A stretch of DNA of 64,000 nt from UBA3102 sp964413055 (GTDB lineage: Bacteria > Bacillota > Desulfotomaculia > Desulfotomaculales > Pelotomaculaceae): NCBI GenBank assembly GCA_964413055.1, contig CAYPRB010000010.1:1-64000 (forward strand), in the 5' to 3' direction. Shown here piece after piece: positions 32,575 through 42,398 of this stretch (within the stretch, counting starts at the first letter, position 1; each line of letters starts with the position of its first letter). The translations under genes were made by a program, and so were the position numbers. The notes beneath the pieces are model-generated. The model worked only from the letters and a program-made list of their open reading frames with translations, was not told where the DNA came from and made no database searches.

Positions 32575-34575
32575 ATGGAAGTACGTGTAGCGGCAAAGGC
32601 CGGGTTTTGTTTTGGCGTGAAAAGAGCCATGGAAATGGCACTGGATACGGTTGCAAAAAAAGAAGCGCCGATATTTTCCATGGGTCCTTTGATTCATAAT
32701 CCTCAAGCAGTGGAGTACCTTGCCAGGAAAGGGATTAAGAAAATTAATGATTTGGATGAGATAAATGAAGGAACCATAATCATTAGATCCCACGGTGTTG
32801 GGCCGGGTTTATTACATATTGCCAGAAATAAAAAATTGGATATTGTCGATGCTACCTGTCCGTTTGTCCGTAGGGCTCAGGTTCTTGCCAGCGACCTTAT
32901 GGCTGAAGGATATCAGGTAGTGGTTGTGGGTGATAGAAAGCATCCGGAAGTACAGGGGATCATAGGTTGGACTGCAGGTAAAGCATCGGTGGTTGAAAAT
33001 GTAGAGGAAGCGTTTTATATTGATCAATACAGCCGAATTGGAATCGTGGCTCAAACCACCCAACCCTTGGAGAACTTTGAAGCAGTAGTAAAAATGATCC
33101 GTGAAAAGAATAAAGAAGTAAAGGTATGTAATACCATTTGTAGCGCTACTTTCGAAAGGCAGCAAGCCGCATTGGAATTGGCAAAAAAGGTTGATGCAAT
33201 GGTTGTGGTAGGAGGCAAAAACAGTGCCAATACCAGAAAGTTGTACAGTCTGTGCAGTAAATCGGGGACACCTACCTTTCTTGTTGAAACTGCCGGTGAG
33301 CTGAATCAGGCATGGTTTCAAGAAGTAAAGGTAGTGGGGCTAACAGCGGGTGCGTCCACACCTGACTGGATTATAGAGGAGGTAAAGAGTAGAATGAGCG
33401 AGTTTGAGGAAATGAACAACAGGGAAGAGAGTATGGAAGAAGCGGTAGAAGTTAAAGCCGTCCGTAACGGCCAGGTTTTAACAGGAACGGTGGTACGTGT
33501 TGGCCAGGACGAGGTAATGGTTGACGTGGGTTCAAAATCTGAAGGGGTTATTCCAATCAGGGAACTGTCCTGCTGTGAAATTAATTCCCCCCAGGATGTA
33601 GTAAAAGTAGGGGATGAAATAGAAGTTTACGTATTGAAAGCAGAGGACAACGAAGGAAAGCTGATCCTTTCAAAAGAAAAAGCCGATGCCGAAAAAGCAT
33701 GGGACAGTCTTGAGGAAGCCTTTAATTCCGGAGAACAAGTGGAAGGTACGGTCCGGGAAGTAGTCAAAGGGGGTTTGCTCGTTGATGTCGGGGTGCGGGC
33801 GTTCTTACCGGCGTCTCTTGTTGAAAGAGGCTACCTGGAAGACTTGTCCAAGTATTTGGGTCAAGTGATTAAAGCCCGGGTAATTGAGTTAAAACGCGGC
33901 AGAAAAAAGGTAATCCTGTCCCGCAAGGCAATATTGGAAGAAGAATACGCCCACCTGCGTAAAGAGATATTTGAAAACCTCGGGGAGGGCCAGGTGGTTA
34001 AAGGTATAGTGCGGCGTATTACCCAGTTTGGGGCATTTGTGGATATCGGGGGAGTAGACGGCCTGCTTCATATTTCAGAAATGTCCTGGCACCGGATCAA
34101 CCACCCGTCTGAAGTGGTAAAAGTAGGAGACGAACTAGAAATAATGGTACTCAGAGTGGACCGGGAAAGCGAAAAAATTTCCCTGGGTTTAAAGCAGTTA
34201 CTTCCCAACCCCTGGGATACCGTGAAAGAAAAATACCCGGTGGAAAGTGTTGTAAAGGCAAAAGTAGTCCGGTTGGCACCATTTGGAGCTTTCGTTCAAT
34301 TGGAACCCGGCGTGGAAGGTTTGGTTCACATTTCCCACCTGGCAGACCGGCATGTGGTAACTCCGGATGAGGTGGTTAGTGAAGGAGAAGAGATTGACGT
34401 GAAAGTGCTGAGCGTCGATCAAGAAGAAAAGCGGATCCGTTTATCAATTAGGGAAGTCCCCGGAGAGAAGCAAAACCGGGAGTATCATAAATATGAGAAC
34501 AATAACCCCAAAGAAGCTGATGATTTGGTAACTATAGGTGATATGGTAGGAGACTTGTTTGAGAAAAAAGAATAA
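32575..34575 (+). CDS. ispH: IspH (HMBPP reductase) fused to a four-domain ribosomal protein S1
   Basis: 666 residues. The N-terminal part (1-275) is 4-hydroxy-3-methylbut-2-enyl diphosphate reductase, the last step of the MEP isoprenoid pathway; its iron-sulfur cluster Cys are C12 (GFCFGV), C95 (DATCPF) and C189 (NTICSAT). The C-terminal part has four S1 RNA-binding domains at about 300-370, 385-455, 470-540 and 557-625 (for example GAFVDIGGVDGLLHISEM). This fusion is known in Clostridia. ATG at 32575 has GGTGAT 7 nt upstream. A strong terminator follows. Confidence 0.95.
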   Translation: MEVRVAAKAGFCFGVKRAMEMALDTVAKKEAPIFSMGPLIHNPQAVEYLARKGIKKINDLDEINEGTIIIRSHGVGPGLLHIARNKKLDIVDATCPFVRRAQVLASDLMAEGYQVVVVGDRKHPEVQGIIGWTAGKASVVENVEEAFYIDQYSRIGIVAQTTQPLENFEAVVKMIREKNKEVKVCNTICSATFERQQAALELAKKVDAMVVVGGKNSANTRKLYSLCSKSGTPTFLVETAGELNQAWFQEVKVVGLTAGASTPDWIIEEVKSRMSEFEEMNNREESMEEAVEVKAVRNGQVLTGTVVRVGQDEVMVDVGSKSEGVIPIRELSCCEINSPQDVVKVGDEIEVYVLKAEDNEGKLILSKEKADAEKAWDSLEEAFNSGEQVEGTVREVVKGGLLVDVGVRAFLPASLVERGYLEDLSKYLGQVIKARVIELKRGRKKVILSRKAILEEEYAHLRKEIFENLGEGQVVKGIVRRITQFGAFVDIGGVDGLLHISEMSWHRINHPSEVVKVGDELEIMVLRVDRESEKISLGLKQLLPNPWDTVKEKYPVESVVKAKVVRLAPFGAFVQLEPGVEGLVHISHLADRHVVTPDEVVSEGEEIDVKVLSVDQEEKRIRLSIREVPGEKQNREYHKYENNNPKEADDLVTIGDMVGDLFEKKE

Positions 34576-34590
34576 TATTAAATACCGGCG

Positions 34591-34613
34591 GCGGCGTTAA
34601 CGCCGCTTTTTTT
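34591..34613 (+). terminator. Intrinsic terminator after ispH-S1
   Basis: GCGGCG-TTAA-CGCCGC is a perfect GC-rich stem followed by seven T. It closes the aroF-to-ispH transcription unit. Confidence 0.92.
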
Positions 34614-34751
34614 ATTGTTTAAGAATTCCACGCAGGCTCTTAATGAAGGCGCTCCTTCGGTCGCCGCAGATGAATTTGTTCTTGCATAATATCGGGTGGA
34701 ACGGGAAGCCTATAATTAATATTTGCAGAAATAAGAGGGGGCTGAATCATC

Positions 34752-35546
34752 TTGGAACGGTTTCCCATTGGTATTATTGTATTGGTCATTGTATCGGTAA
34801 TAATCTACCTGGGATTGGCCCACCGTGTCCTGGACAGGATGAGATTGTCCGACCGGGGGGCATTGTTGGTAATAGGTGCCATTATTATCGGCAGCTTAGT
34901 AAACATACCGCTGCCGTTTCTGCCTTTTACTACTTCAATAAATATCGGGGGGGCGCTGATACCGGTGGTGCTTGCCGTTTATCTGTTGATAAAAGCCGGC
35001 ACCAGTAAGGAATGGGGCAGAGCGCTTCTCGGAGCCGTAGCTACTGCAGCAGCAGTATATTTTATCGGATCTGTGATAAACCGGGGAATAGTGGAACCCG
35101 CCGGGCGCTATGCCTTTATTGACGCCATTTATTTATATCCACTGGTGGGAGGCATTGTCGCATATCTTTTCGGCAGATCGAGAAGAGCGGCTTTTGTTGC
35201 TGCTACCCTGGGTGTATTATTGGTGGATATATACCATTATGCCTGGCTTTTCAACCAGGGGGCCCCCGCTAACTATGCCGTAAGTATCGGTGGCGCGGGA
35301 GCCTTTGACACTATCGTGTTGGCCGGCATTGTAGCGGTGCTGTTGGCAGAAATAGTGGGAGAATTGTTTGAAAGACTTGCCGGGGGACCGGTTGCCGGGG
35401 GCAGGCCCGAGGAATTGGTGCAGGGCTTGAAAAAACCGGAATTTACGAAGAAGGAACCAAAGACATTGGAGCGCGAGGAAAATCCTTTCCAGAATGAGCA
35501 ACCAAATAATAAGGACCGTGGAAAGGCGGCTGAGTCAGATGAATAG
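34752..35546 (+). CDS. DUF1614 integral membrane protein
   Basis: 264 residues with about seven hydrophobic segments up to residue 215, then a charged cytoplasmic tail. Typical DUF1614 stretches are LVIGAIIIGSLVNIPLP, SINIGGALIPVVLA and YHYAWLFNQGAPA. The molecular function is unknown. TTG start behind AGGGGG. It overlaps the SpoIIP-like gene by 8 nt, so the two are co-expressed and a sporulation role is likely (inference). Confidence 0.82.
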   Translation: MERFPIGIIVLVIVSVIIYLGLAHRVLDRMRLSDRGALLVIGAIIIGSLVNIPLPFLPFTTSINIGGALIPVVLAVYLLIKAGTSKEWGRALLGAVATAAAVYFIGSVINRGIVEPAGRYAFIDAIYLYPLVGGIVAYLFGRSRRAAFVAATLGVLLVDIYHYAWLFNQGAPANYAVSIGGAGAFDTIVLAGIVAVLLAEIVGELFERLAGGPVAGGRPEELVQGLKKPEFTKKEPKTLEREENPFQNEQPNNKDRGKAAESDE

Positions 35547-36825
35547 GAAAAAACTAATTTTGGGAGCTTTATTGGTGCTGGGAGTTTCATTATTTGCCTG
35601 GCTGAGCCATGAAAAACCTAATCTGCAGCCGGTTTTAAGTACGGCAGGCATTTTTGAAGAAAACAGTCCGGACCATCATCATACCGGAAAAACCATGACT
35701 ATTATTGATAAGCAGGGTGAAGTTTTGTGTAAGATGGCCAGGTCAGCTTTTGCCGGTGATAAATTATATACTGCTGAAGGGCAGATCTACCTGGTTAACA
35801 AAGTATGGGGCGATAGGGCGCAGGCACAATTTGAGGGTATAGACCAGCAGATTGAGGCTTACAATGAATATTATACCGGTCAGGATACTGTCCCGGCAAT
35901 TATGGAACTGGCTGAGAAAAAAAATGGTAATATTGCGGTCTACCATACTCATTCCAGTGAATCCTATGTGCCTTCGGACGGTAAGGAATCGGTTCCTTTC
36001 AAGGGGAGTATATTTCAAGTCGGTGGTGCCATGGTGGATACGCTAAAACGTAAAGGTTTTGAGGTTAAGCACAGCCAAAACCCCCATGATCCGCACGACA
36101 ATAATGCTTATGCCCGTTCCCGCCGAACAGCGGCGGAATTGATGAAAAATGAACCGGCGGCAATATTTGATGTGCACCGGGACGGTATCGAAGATGCCAA
36201 CTATTACCGCTCGCAAATTGAAGGTAAGAATGTTGCAAAACTTCGCCTGGTGGTCGGACGGGAAAATCCCCGCATGAATTCCAACCTGGACTTTGCCAAG
36301 CGCCTGATGGCGGCGGCCAATAAAATGCATCCTAACGTAGTAAGGGAAATATATGTCGGTAAGGGCAATTATAATCAGGATTTGATGCCGAATGCCCTTT
36401 TGTTGGAAGCAGGTACCTACACTAACCGTAGAGAAGAGGCTGAAAATGGAGTGGCTATGCTGGCAGATGCCGTTCCCGCGGTTTTGGGAACTGCATCTGC
36501 AGCACCGGCAGTTCCCGGAGCGGGCGGTGGAACTTCCGGAACTGCTGCCGAAGGGGGCTCCTGGAAGGCACTGGGGTGGATCATCGGATTGGTTGTGGCG
36601 GGGGGATTAGGTTTCCTGCTGATCAGTTCCGGCAGCTGGGAGAACGCCAAAAAAAGAATTTTAAGTTTCGGCCGGGAACTAACCGGCTTTTTGGGGCCGC
36701 GCCGGCCGGTATTACGCCGGTCGGGCAGTGAACATCACGCCCGGGAAAAAAAGGTTCCTGAAGTATACGAGCCTGACGGTAGTGAAGTGCTCAAGGATGT
36801 GAAAGATGACTTGACCAAAGATTAA
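35539..36825 (+). CDS. spoIIP: SpoIIP family protein (peptidoglycan amidase/endopeptidase)
   Basis: 428 residues. An N-terminal anchor (about 5-20; LILGALLVLGVSLFAW) is followed by a SpoIIP domain with HTHSSESYVPSDG (metal His and Glu) and FDVHRDG. The family degrades septal peptidoglycan during engulfment with SpoIID and SpoIIM. A second hydrophobic segment near 345-365 (WIIGLVVAGGLGFLLI) and a basic tail are not typical of Bacillus SpoIIP. ATG at 35539 is preferred over ATG at 35494 because AAAGGCGG lies 10 nt upstream. Other SpoIIP paralogues may exist elsewhere. Confidence 0.82.
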   Translation: MNRKKLILGALLVLGVSLFAWLSHEKPNLQPVLSTAGIFEENSPDHHHTGKTMTIIDKQGEVLCKMARSAFAGDKLYTAEGQIYLVNKVWGDRAQAQFEGIDQQIEAYNEYYTGQDTVPAIMELAEKKNGNIAVYHTHSSESYVPSDGKESVPFKGSIFQVGGAMVDTLKRKGFEVKHSQNPHDPHDNNAYARSRRTAAELMKNEPAAIFDVHRDGIEDANYYRSQIEGKNVAKLRLVVGRENPRMNSNLDFAKRLMAAANKMHPNVVREIYVGKGNYNQDLMPNALLLEAGTYTNRREEAENGVAMLADAVPAVLGTASAAPAVPGAGGGTSGTAAEGGSWKALGWIIGLVVAGGLGFLLISSGSWENAKKRILSFGRELTGFLGPRRPVLRRSGSEHHAREKKVPEVYEPDGSEVLKDVKDDLTKD

Positions 36826-36867
36826 ATCGAAAACATAAAAAAAAGATGTTAGTATTGGGTGACCCTT

Positions 36868-37359
36868 GTGAAAATCATTTATCATTGTTACGGCGGAACA
36901 CATTCGTCAGTGACTGCTGCTTTTATCCACCTTGATTTATTGCCGGTTGATTGTGTTCCCGACCGGGGAACATTTTACCGGATACCATTTTATGACCGGC
37001 AGGAATCGGGTGAGCACGGTCATATTTTTTTTGTCGGGGTGGATAAAAGGGGAAATGAGATCTACGTGACGGCACAACGTGGCCGTCCTGAAGTATTAAG
37101 CAATATATTTCAGGGGCTTGCCCGGATGTTTAATATTCCGTCGCAAGAATATCTGCTGATTAATATGACTCCTAATATTAATCCGGTCATGAGATTGGGA
37201 GGGTATCTGTCCAGGCGCCTGGGCATGATTACACTGGGACGGCCCATTGTCATTTTGGGCACCCGGGCTTCTTATTTCCGTCTGGTAGACCTGGTGAAAA
37301 AGGTAAAGCAAGAGTTGGGAGAATGTGAGTTTGATCATTCTGTATTTCAGCGACAGTAA
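36868..37359 (+). CDS. DUF3189 family protein (first copy)
   Basis: 163 residues. The start MKIIYHCYGGTHSSVTAAFIH is the DUF3189 hallmark and includes a possible phosphate-binding GGTHSS turn; later blocks include FVGVDKRGNEIYVTAQRG and LGRPIVILGTRAS. The function is unknown. GTG at 36868 has GGGTGA upstream. The second, more divergent copy starts inside its 3' end. Confidence 0.8.
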   Translation: MKIIYHCYGGTHSSVTAAFIHLDLLPVDCVPDRGTFYRIPFYDRQESGEHGHIFFVGVDKRGNEIYVTAQRGRPEVLSNIFQGLARMFNIPSQEYLLINMTPNINPVMRLGGYLSRRLGMITLGRPIVILGTRASYFRLVDLVKKVKQELGECEFDHSVFQRQ

Positions 37360-37786
37360 ACTTCCCTTGGCGGTTCTGGCGGGAGAAATTCATACGGGTC
37401 AAATATCCGGATGGGAAAATATCGACCATAGTGCAATGTGGGATATTATCAGCATAAAAAAAGAAGCTGCAGGCAAAATAATATTTCTGGGATGTGATGA
37501 ACGGGAAAACAAAATATACGCCGTACCGGCAAAAGGCTGGTATCTAATGCTTCCCCGTCTGGTAAGCAGTTTTCTTGATATTTATAGAATCCCGCGGGAT
37601 AAACTAAAATTAGTAGATTGCGGGGTAACGGATAACATCTTGCTCTTGGCGGGAGGATTACTTTTAAAACATAAACGACTCGCACCACTGGGACGGTTTT
37701 TGATTGCAAGTGGTATAAAAAAAAATTATATCCGAATATCCCGGCTGGTATCGGGGATAAAAGCCCGCCTACAAAACCTTTTCTAA
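37331..37786 (+). CDS. DUF3189 family protein (second, divergent copy)
   Basis: 151 residues aligned by eye with the upstream copy: IILYFSDSKLPLAVLAGEIH at the start, FLGCDERENKIYAVPAKG, DCGVTDNILLLAGG and LGRFLIASGIKKNYIRI. The GGTHSS turn of the first copy is replaced by SDSKLP, so any shared nucleotide or phosphate site has changed. TTG at 37331 (GGGAGA 8 nt upstream) aligns with the first copy's start; GTG at 37325 is the alternative. It overlaps the first copy by 29 nt. Confidence 0.75.
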   Translation: MIILYFSDSKLPLAVLAGEIHTGQISGWENIDHSAMWDIISIKKEAAGKIIFLGCDERENKIYAVPAKGWYLMLPRLVSSFLDIYRIPRDKLKLVDCGVTDNILLLAGGLLLKHKRLAPLGRFLIASGIKKNYIRISRLVSGIKARLQNLF

Positions 37787-37855
37787 GATAACCTTGACTA
37801 TATAATGGAAATTATAGATAATGGTTTGAGAACTAAAAGGGAGGTTTGCCCGGAC

Positions 37856-39190
37856 ATGACAGGGCAAGGTCTGGAAATCAGCCGGGTGGCACCCGAAGGT
37901 ATCGCTGAAGAAACCGGTTTAGCACCGGGCGATTTGATTGTGGCTATCAACGGTGAACCGGTACGGGATCTGATTGATTTCTATTTTTTAGGAACGGAAG
38001 AGGTTTTAACCGTAGAAGTAATAAAGTCAAACGGAGAAGAATGGATTCTGGATATCGAAAAAGATTTTGACCGGCACCTGGGCCTGGAATTCAGTGCCGG
38101 CGGATTTGGAAACATTCGTCGCTGTACAAACCGGTGCAAATTTTGTTTTGTTGACCAGATGCCGCGGGGCATGCGGAAAACCCTTTACATCAAGGACGAC
38201 GATTACCGGCTTTCCTTTTGGTGCGGTAATTTTATCTCCCTGTCCAATCTTGCTAAAGAAGAGCTGGAAAGAATCGTCGAACAGAGGCTCAGTCCTTTGT
38301 ATGTTTCCGTACATACTACTAATGCTCTGCTGCGGAAAAGAATGCTGGGTAATTCCCGGGCGGGACTAATCATGGAGCAATTGCGTTATCTGGCCGGGGC
38401 TGGTATCGAGATGCATACCCAGGTAGTACTTTGTCCAGGGTTAAATGACGGTGAAGAACTGGAAAGAACGGTTACCGAACTGGCCGGATTTTGGCCTGCC
38501 GTAAGTTCACTGGCCGTGGTTCCGGTTGGTTTGACCAGGTTCAGGCACGGTCTTTTTCCCCTGCGGCAAGTCAACCGGGAAGAAGCGCGCGGGTTGGTGC
38601 GGTGGGTTCATAACAGGCAGAAGCAATATCTTAATCAACTGGAGAACCCCTTTATATTTGCTTCTGATGAATTCTACCTGCTTTCGGATATACCCGTTCC
38701 CCCTGCTGAGAAATATGCGGGTTTTCCGCAGGTTGAAAACGGCGTCGGTCCGGTACGGCTTTTTAAAGATGCATGGAACGAGGTGGAAAAAGGTCTGCCC
38801 GCTGAAACTACACCGCTCAAAGCAATTATTGTGACGGGCTGCCTGGGAAAGAAAGTACTCGGTCCGGTAGCGAACAGGCTAAATCAAATCGCAGGTCTTG
38901 ATGTAAAAGTAAAAACGGTTAAAAATAATTATTTTGGTCCACAGGTTACGGTGGCGGGATTAATAACCGGCGGGGATATAATTAAACAGATAAAAATAAG
39001 TGAGACAAGCGACCTGGTGGTGTTGCCTGCGGTTATGTTAAAAGATAAAAATATTTTTTTAGATGACTTGACCCTGAAAGACCTGGTTACACGCTTGGGA
39101 ATCAGTGTTGCCGTGGCTGAAGGTCCCAGGCAGTTGGCGGAGATCCTGCTGGGAAACCCGGAAAAAGCTGAAGCATTTATAAAGAAATAG
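37856..39190 (+). CDS. DUF512 radical SAM protein with N-terminal PDZ domain
   Basis: 444 residues. A PDZ-like domain (about 5-70; GLAPGDLIVAINGEPVRDL) is followed by CTNRCKFCFVDQMP, a Cys-x3-Cys-x2-Cys radical SAM cluster motif, then VSVHTTN, MHTQVVLCPGLNDG and a C-terminal DUF512 domain. The substrate is unknown. ATG at 37856 has GGGAGGT 10 nt upstream, while ATG at 37805 has none. The gene precedes der in many Clostridia. Confidence 0.93.
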   Translation: MTGQGLEISRVAPEGIAEETGLAPGDLIVAINGEPVRDLIDFYFLGTEEVLTVEVIKSNGEEWILDIEKDFDRHLGLEFSAGGFGNIRRCTNRCKFCFVDQMPRGMRKTLYIKDDDYRLSFWCGNFISLSNLAKEELERIVEQRLSPLYVSVHTTNALLRKRMLGNSRAGLIMEQLRYLAGAGIEMHTQVVLCPGLNDGEELERTVTELAGFWPAVSSLAVVPVGLTRFRHGLFPLRQVNREEARGLVRWVHNRQKQYLNQLENPFIFASDEFYLLSDIPVPPAEKYAGFPQVENGVGPVRLFKDAWNEVEKGLPAETTPLKAIIVTGCLGKKVLGPVANRLNQIAGLDVKVKTVKNNYFGPQVTVAGLITGGDIIKQIKISETSDLVVLPAVMLKDKNIFLDDLTLKDLVTRLGISVAVAEGPRQLAEILLGNPEKAEAFIKK

Positions 39191-39210
39191 TATCTGAGGA
39201 GGAGTGGGCA

Positions 39211-40542
39211 ATGCCGAAACCTGTGGTGGCTATCGTCGGGCGACCTAATGTGGGCAAGTCAACCCTTTTTAACCGTATTGCCGGCGGCCGGATGGCAATA
39301 GTACAGGGTGAACCCGGCGTAACCAGGGACCGCCTTTACCGGGACGCTGAATGGTCGGGCCGGAGTTTTACCGTGGTCGATACGGGAGGGCTTGATTTTC
39401 ATGAAGAAGATGAAATTATCCAGGGTGTACGGCGTCAAGCTGAATTAGCCATTCGGGAAGCTGATGCGATTCTCTTTGTAGTTGACGCCAGGGCTGGATT
39501 AAACCCTTATGATGAAGATGTGGCGGTGTTAATTCGCCGGTCCCGGAAACCGGCGCTGCTGGTGGTTAATAAGGTGGAAAAATACGACCAGCCAAACCAG
39601 ATTTATGAATTTTACCGCCTGGGACTGGGAGAACCGGTGCCGGTATCTGCGGCGGAAGGTTTAAATACCGGGGATATGCTGGACAAGTTGCTGGAATTGC
39701 TTCCACCTGAAGAAAAAGGTCAATATGATGAAGACGTAATCAAGATTGCAGTTGTTGGAAGGCCCAACGTGGGTAAGTCTTCCCTGGTCAATTATGTTCT
39801 AGGAGAGGAGCGGGTGCTGGTCAGCAATATTCCCGGGACCACCCGGGACGCGATTGATACGTATTTTGAGCGGGCAGAAAGGAACTATGTAATTATAGAT
39901 ACTGCCGGTATGCGCCGCAAAAGCAGGATCGGACACAATACCGAAAAATATAGTGTGATCCGTGCGTTACGGGCGGTTGACCGGAGTGATGTGGTTTTGA
40001 TTATGCTGGATGCCGTGGAAGGGGTTACCGACCAGGATAAACGTATCGCCGGCTTTGCTCTGGAAGCCGGAAAAGCCATGGTAATAGTTGTTAATAAATG
40101 GGATTTGGTTGTCAAGGACGACCGTACAATTAATTTCTATACCGAAAGAATCCGTCATGAATTGGCTTTCTTGAAATACGTCCCGGTGGTTTTTATTTCG
40201 GCGCTAACGGGAAAGCGCGTTTTCAAGGTGCTTGAACTGGTGGATTTTGTTGCCGAACAAAACTCGGCCCGTATTAATACAGCTGATTTAAACGTCTTGC
40301 TGCGGGAAGCCACCCGGCAAAACCCTCCTCCGGCAGACAGGGCCAGACGGCTGAAGATTTTATATGCCACTCAGAGTGGAGTAAAACCGCCCAGATTTAT
40401 TCTCTTCTGCAATAATCCCGAACTGATGCATTTCTCTTATCTGCGCTACCTGGAAAACCAGTTGCGGCAGGCTTACGGGTTTGAAGGCACCCCGATACGT
40501 TTTATTTTACGTAAAAGAGTCAAGGAAGCACGCACGGTTTGA
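39211..40542 (+). CDS. der: Ribosome-associated GTPase Der (EngA)
   Basis: 443 residues. Two consecutive GTPase domains, GRPNVGKSTLFN (about 8-19) and GRPNVGKSSLVN (about 184-195), each have DTAG/DTGG switch and NKxx motifs (NKVEK, NKWDL), followed by a KH-like domain (about 355-440; FILFCNNPELMHFSYLRYL). Der is essential for 50S subunit assembly. A strong GGAGGAG precedes the ATG. Confidence 0.97.
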   Translation: MPKPVVAIVGRPNVGKSTLFNRIAGGRMAIVQGEPGVTRDRLYRDAEWSGRSFTVVDTGGLDFHEEDEIIQGVRRQAELAIREADAILFVVDARAGLNPYDEDVAVLIRRSRKPALLVVNKVEKYDQPNQIYEFYRLGLGEPVPVSAAEGLNTGDMLDKLLELLPPEEKGQYDEDVIKIAVVGRPNVGKSSLVNYVLGEERVLVSNIPGTTRDAIDTYFERAERNYVIIDTAGMRRKSRIGHNTEKYSVIRALRAVDRSDVVLIMLDAVEGVTDQDKRIAGFALEAGKAMVIVVNKWDLVVKDDRTINFYTERIRHELAFLKYVPVVFISALTGKRVFKVLELVDFVAEQNSARINTADLNVLLREATRQNPPPADRARRLKILYATQSGVKPPRFILFCNNPELMHFSYLRYLENQLRQAYGFEGTPIRFILRKRVKEARTV

Positions 40543-40561
40543 CATTTGGAAGGAGAAAACA

Positions 40562-41152
40562 ATGGATGGTTTTTGGGTTATAGCAGCCGGTTACTTGATT
40601 GGTTCCGTTCCGGTAAGTTATTTAGTAGCTCGATTTTACAAAGGCATCGATATCCGCCGTTGCGGCAGCGGCAACGTCGGTACCACCAATGTTTGGCGGA
40701 ATGCCGGACCAGCGGCTGGTATTACCGCGCTGGCCGGAGACCTGGGTAAAGGGGTGCTGGCAGTGGTGCTGGCGCGACAATTTGCCCCGCCGTTACTGGT
40801 GGCGCTTTCAGGTATGGCCGTCCTGGCCGGACACAGTTGGCCTGTATTTTTAGGCTTTAAAGGTGGTAAACTGGTTGCTACCGGTATCGGTGTAATTGCT
40901 GCTATTTCATTTCCGGTGGCGGTTTTGGCCGTGTTAATCTGGTTTATGGTAGTGGGTATCACCAGGTACGTTTCGGTTGGCTCCCTGACGGCCGTGGTAT
41001 CAATTCCCGTCTTAATGCTGGTTTTTCACCTTGAGCGGCCTTACCTTGCGCTAGGCATATTCGTTGCTGTATTTGCGGTGTGCAAGCATATTCCCAACCT
41101 GAAAAGACTGGTAGCCGGAACGGAACCCAAAATCAGGCTGAAAAAATATTAG
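40562..41152 (+). CDS. plsY: Acyl-phosphate glycerol-3-phosphate acyltransferase
   Basis: 196 residues with several membrane helices. It starts membrane phospholipid synthesis by acylating glycerol 3-phosphate. Motifs: GSVPVSYLVAR, GSGNVGTTNVWRNAG, HSWPVFLGFKGGKLVATG and HIPNLKRL. ATG at 40562 follows AAGGAG; an upstream in-frame extension has no ribosome-binding site. Its neighbour gpsA makes the substrate. Confidence 0.95.
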   Translation: MDGFWVIAAGYLIGSVPVSYLVARFYKGIDIRRCGSGNVGTTNVWRNAGPAAGITALAGDLGKGVLAVVLARQFAPPLLVALSGMAVLAGHSWPVFLGFKGGKLVATGIGVIAAISFPVAVLAVLIWFMVVGITRYVSVGSLTAVVSIPVLMLVFHLERPYLALGIFVAVFAVCKHIPNLKRLVAGTEPKIRLKKY

Positions 41153-41196
41153 TTACCTGAATTTAGAGTAGCTATGATTTCAGGAAGTGATAATAA

Positions 41197-42246
41197 ATGA
41201 GCAAAAAAATATCTGTTCTGGGGGCCGGCAGTTGGGCCACCGCTCTGTCAGTACTGCTGGCACATAAAGGATACCGGATTAGGATGTGGTCCCGCAACGC
41301 ACAGTTGGTCAACGAAATTAATAAAACTAAAAAAAACAAACGTTACCTGCCGGAAGTATTGATTCCATCCGGTATCGCCGTTAGTATGGATATGAAGTAT
41401 GTCCTGGATGAAACAGAAGCGGTACTCTTCGGGGTGCCGTCCCATGCTTTCCGCGAGGTAATCGGTAAAGCAATGCCTTATCTGCCGGAAAATGCGGTTA
41501 TAATCAATGCGGCTAAAGGCATAGAAGAAAACAGCCTTTGCAGTATGTCCCGGGTATTTTCAGAAGAAGCCGGCAAGGTCAGGCTCCAAAGGTATGTGGT
41601 GCTTTCCGGTCCCAGCCATGCCGAAGAGGTGGGTCGGATGCTGCCTACCGCGGTGGTGGTGGCATCACCGTCAATGGGAAGTGCTGAATATGTCCAGGAT
41701 TTATTTATGTGTGACAGTTTCAGGGTATATACCAATCCGGACGTGGTGGGACTGGAACTGGGGGGAGCGTTGAAAAATATTGTTGCCCTGGGTACCGGCA
41801 TCGCAGAAGGGCTGGGTTTTGGCGACAATACCAAGGCGGCTCTGATGACCAGGGGGTTGGCTGAAATTACCCGCCTCGGGATCGCATGCGGGGCACACCC
41901 GCTTACCTTTGCCGGACTGTCCGGAGTGGGGGACTTAATTGTAACCTGCACCAGTATGCACAGCCGGAACCGGCGGGCAGGTATGGCTATCGGAAGGGGG
42001 AATTCACTGGATGAAGCCCTGGCTGAAGTGAATATGGTGGTAGAAGGAGTGCGCACAACCAGAGCCGTTCGTTATCTGGCTGCAAAACATTCCGTTGAAA
42101 TGCCGATTACCGAACAGATTTACCGCGTGTTGTTTAAAGGGCTGCATCCGGGCGAGGCCGTCGGCAACCTGATGACAAGAAGTAAAACCCGCGAAATGGA
42201 AGAAGTGGCCCGGGCCGCAGCTGCCTTGGGCAAAATGAAATCATGA
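41197..42246 (+). CDS. gpsA: Glycerol-3-phosphate dehydrogenase [NAD(P)+]
   Basis: 349 residues. It reduces dihydroxyacetone phosphate to glycerol 3-phosphate for phospholipids. NAD(P) motif LGAGSWATALSVLLAHKG at about 7-24, then INAAKGIE, SGPSHAEEV, GGALKNIVALGTGIAEGLG with the catalytic Lys, and TFAGLSGVGDLIVTC. The der-plsY-gpsA-spoIVA order is typical of Peptococcaceae. A terminator follows. Confidence 0.97.
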   Translation: MSKKISVLGAGSWATALSVLLAHKGYRIRMWSRNAQLVNEINKTKKNKRYLPEVLIPSGIAVSMDMKYVLDETEAVLFGVPSHAFREVIGKAMPYLPENAVIINAAKGIEENSLCSMSRVFSEEAGKVRLQRYVVLSGPSHAEEVGRMLPTAVVVASPSMGSAEYVQDLFMCDSFRVYTNPDVVGLELGGALKNIVALGTGIAEGLGFGDNTKAALMTRGLAEITRLGIACGAHPLTFAGLSGVGDLIVTCTSMHSRNRRAGMAIGRGNSLDEALAEVNMVVEGVRTTRAVRYLAAKHSVEMPITEQIYRVLFKGLHPGEAVGNLMTRSKTREMEEVARAAAALGKMKS

Positions 42247-42279
42247 AATTAAATTTTACGAATGACTACCTTGCTATAA

Positions 42280-42313
42280 ACTGATTGGTTCACCAGGACC
42301 CAGTCAGTTTTTT
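42280..42313 (+). terminator. Intrinsic terminator after gpsA
   Basis: ACTGATTGG (42280-42288) pairs with CCAGTCAGT (42300-42308; one G-T wobble), followed by TTTTT. Confidence 0.8.
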
Positions 42314-42398
42314 ATGTTAAAAGAATTAATTCGAGCTAACATAAGTCCCCCGCAGGGCAAATTTTTTAAAATAAATCGGATATAAATGTTTTTTGATG

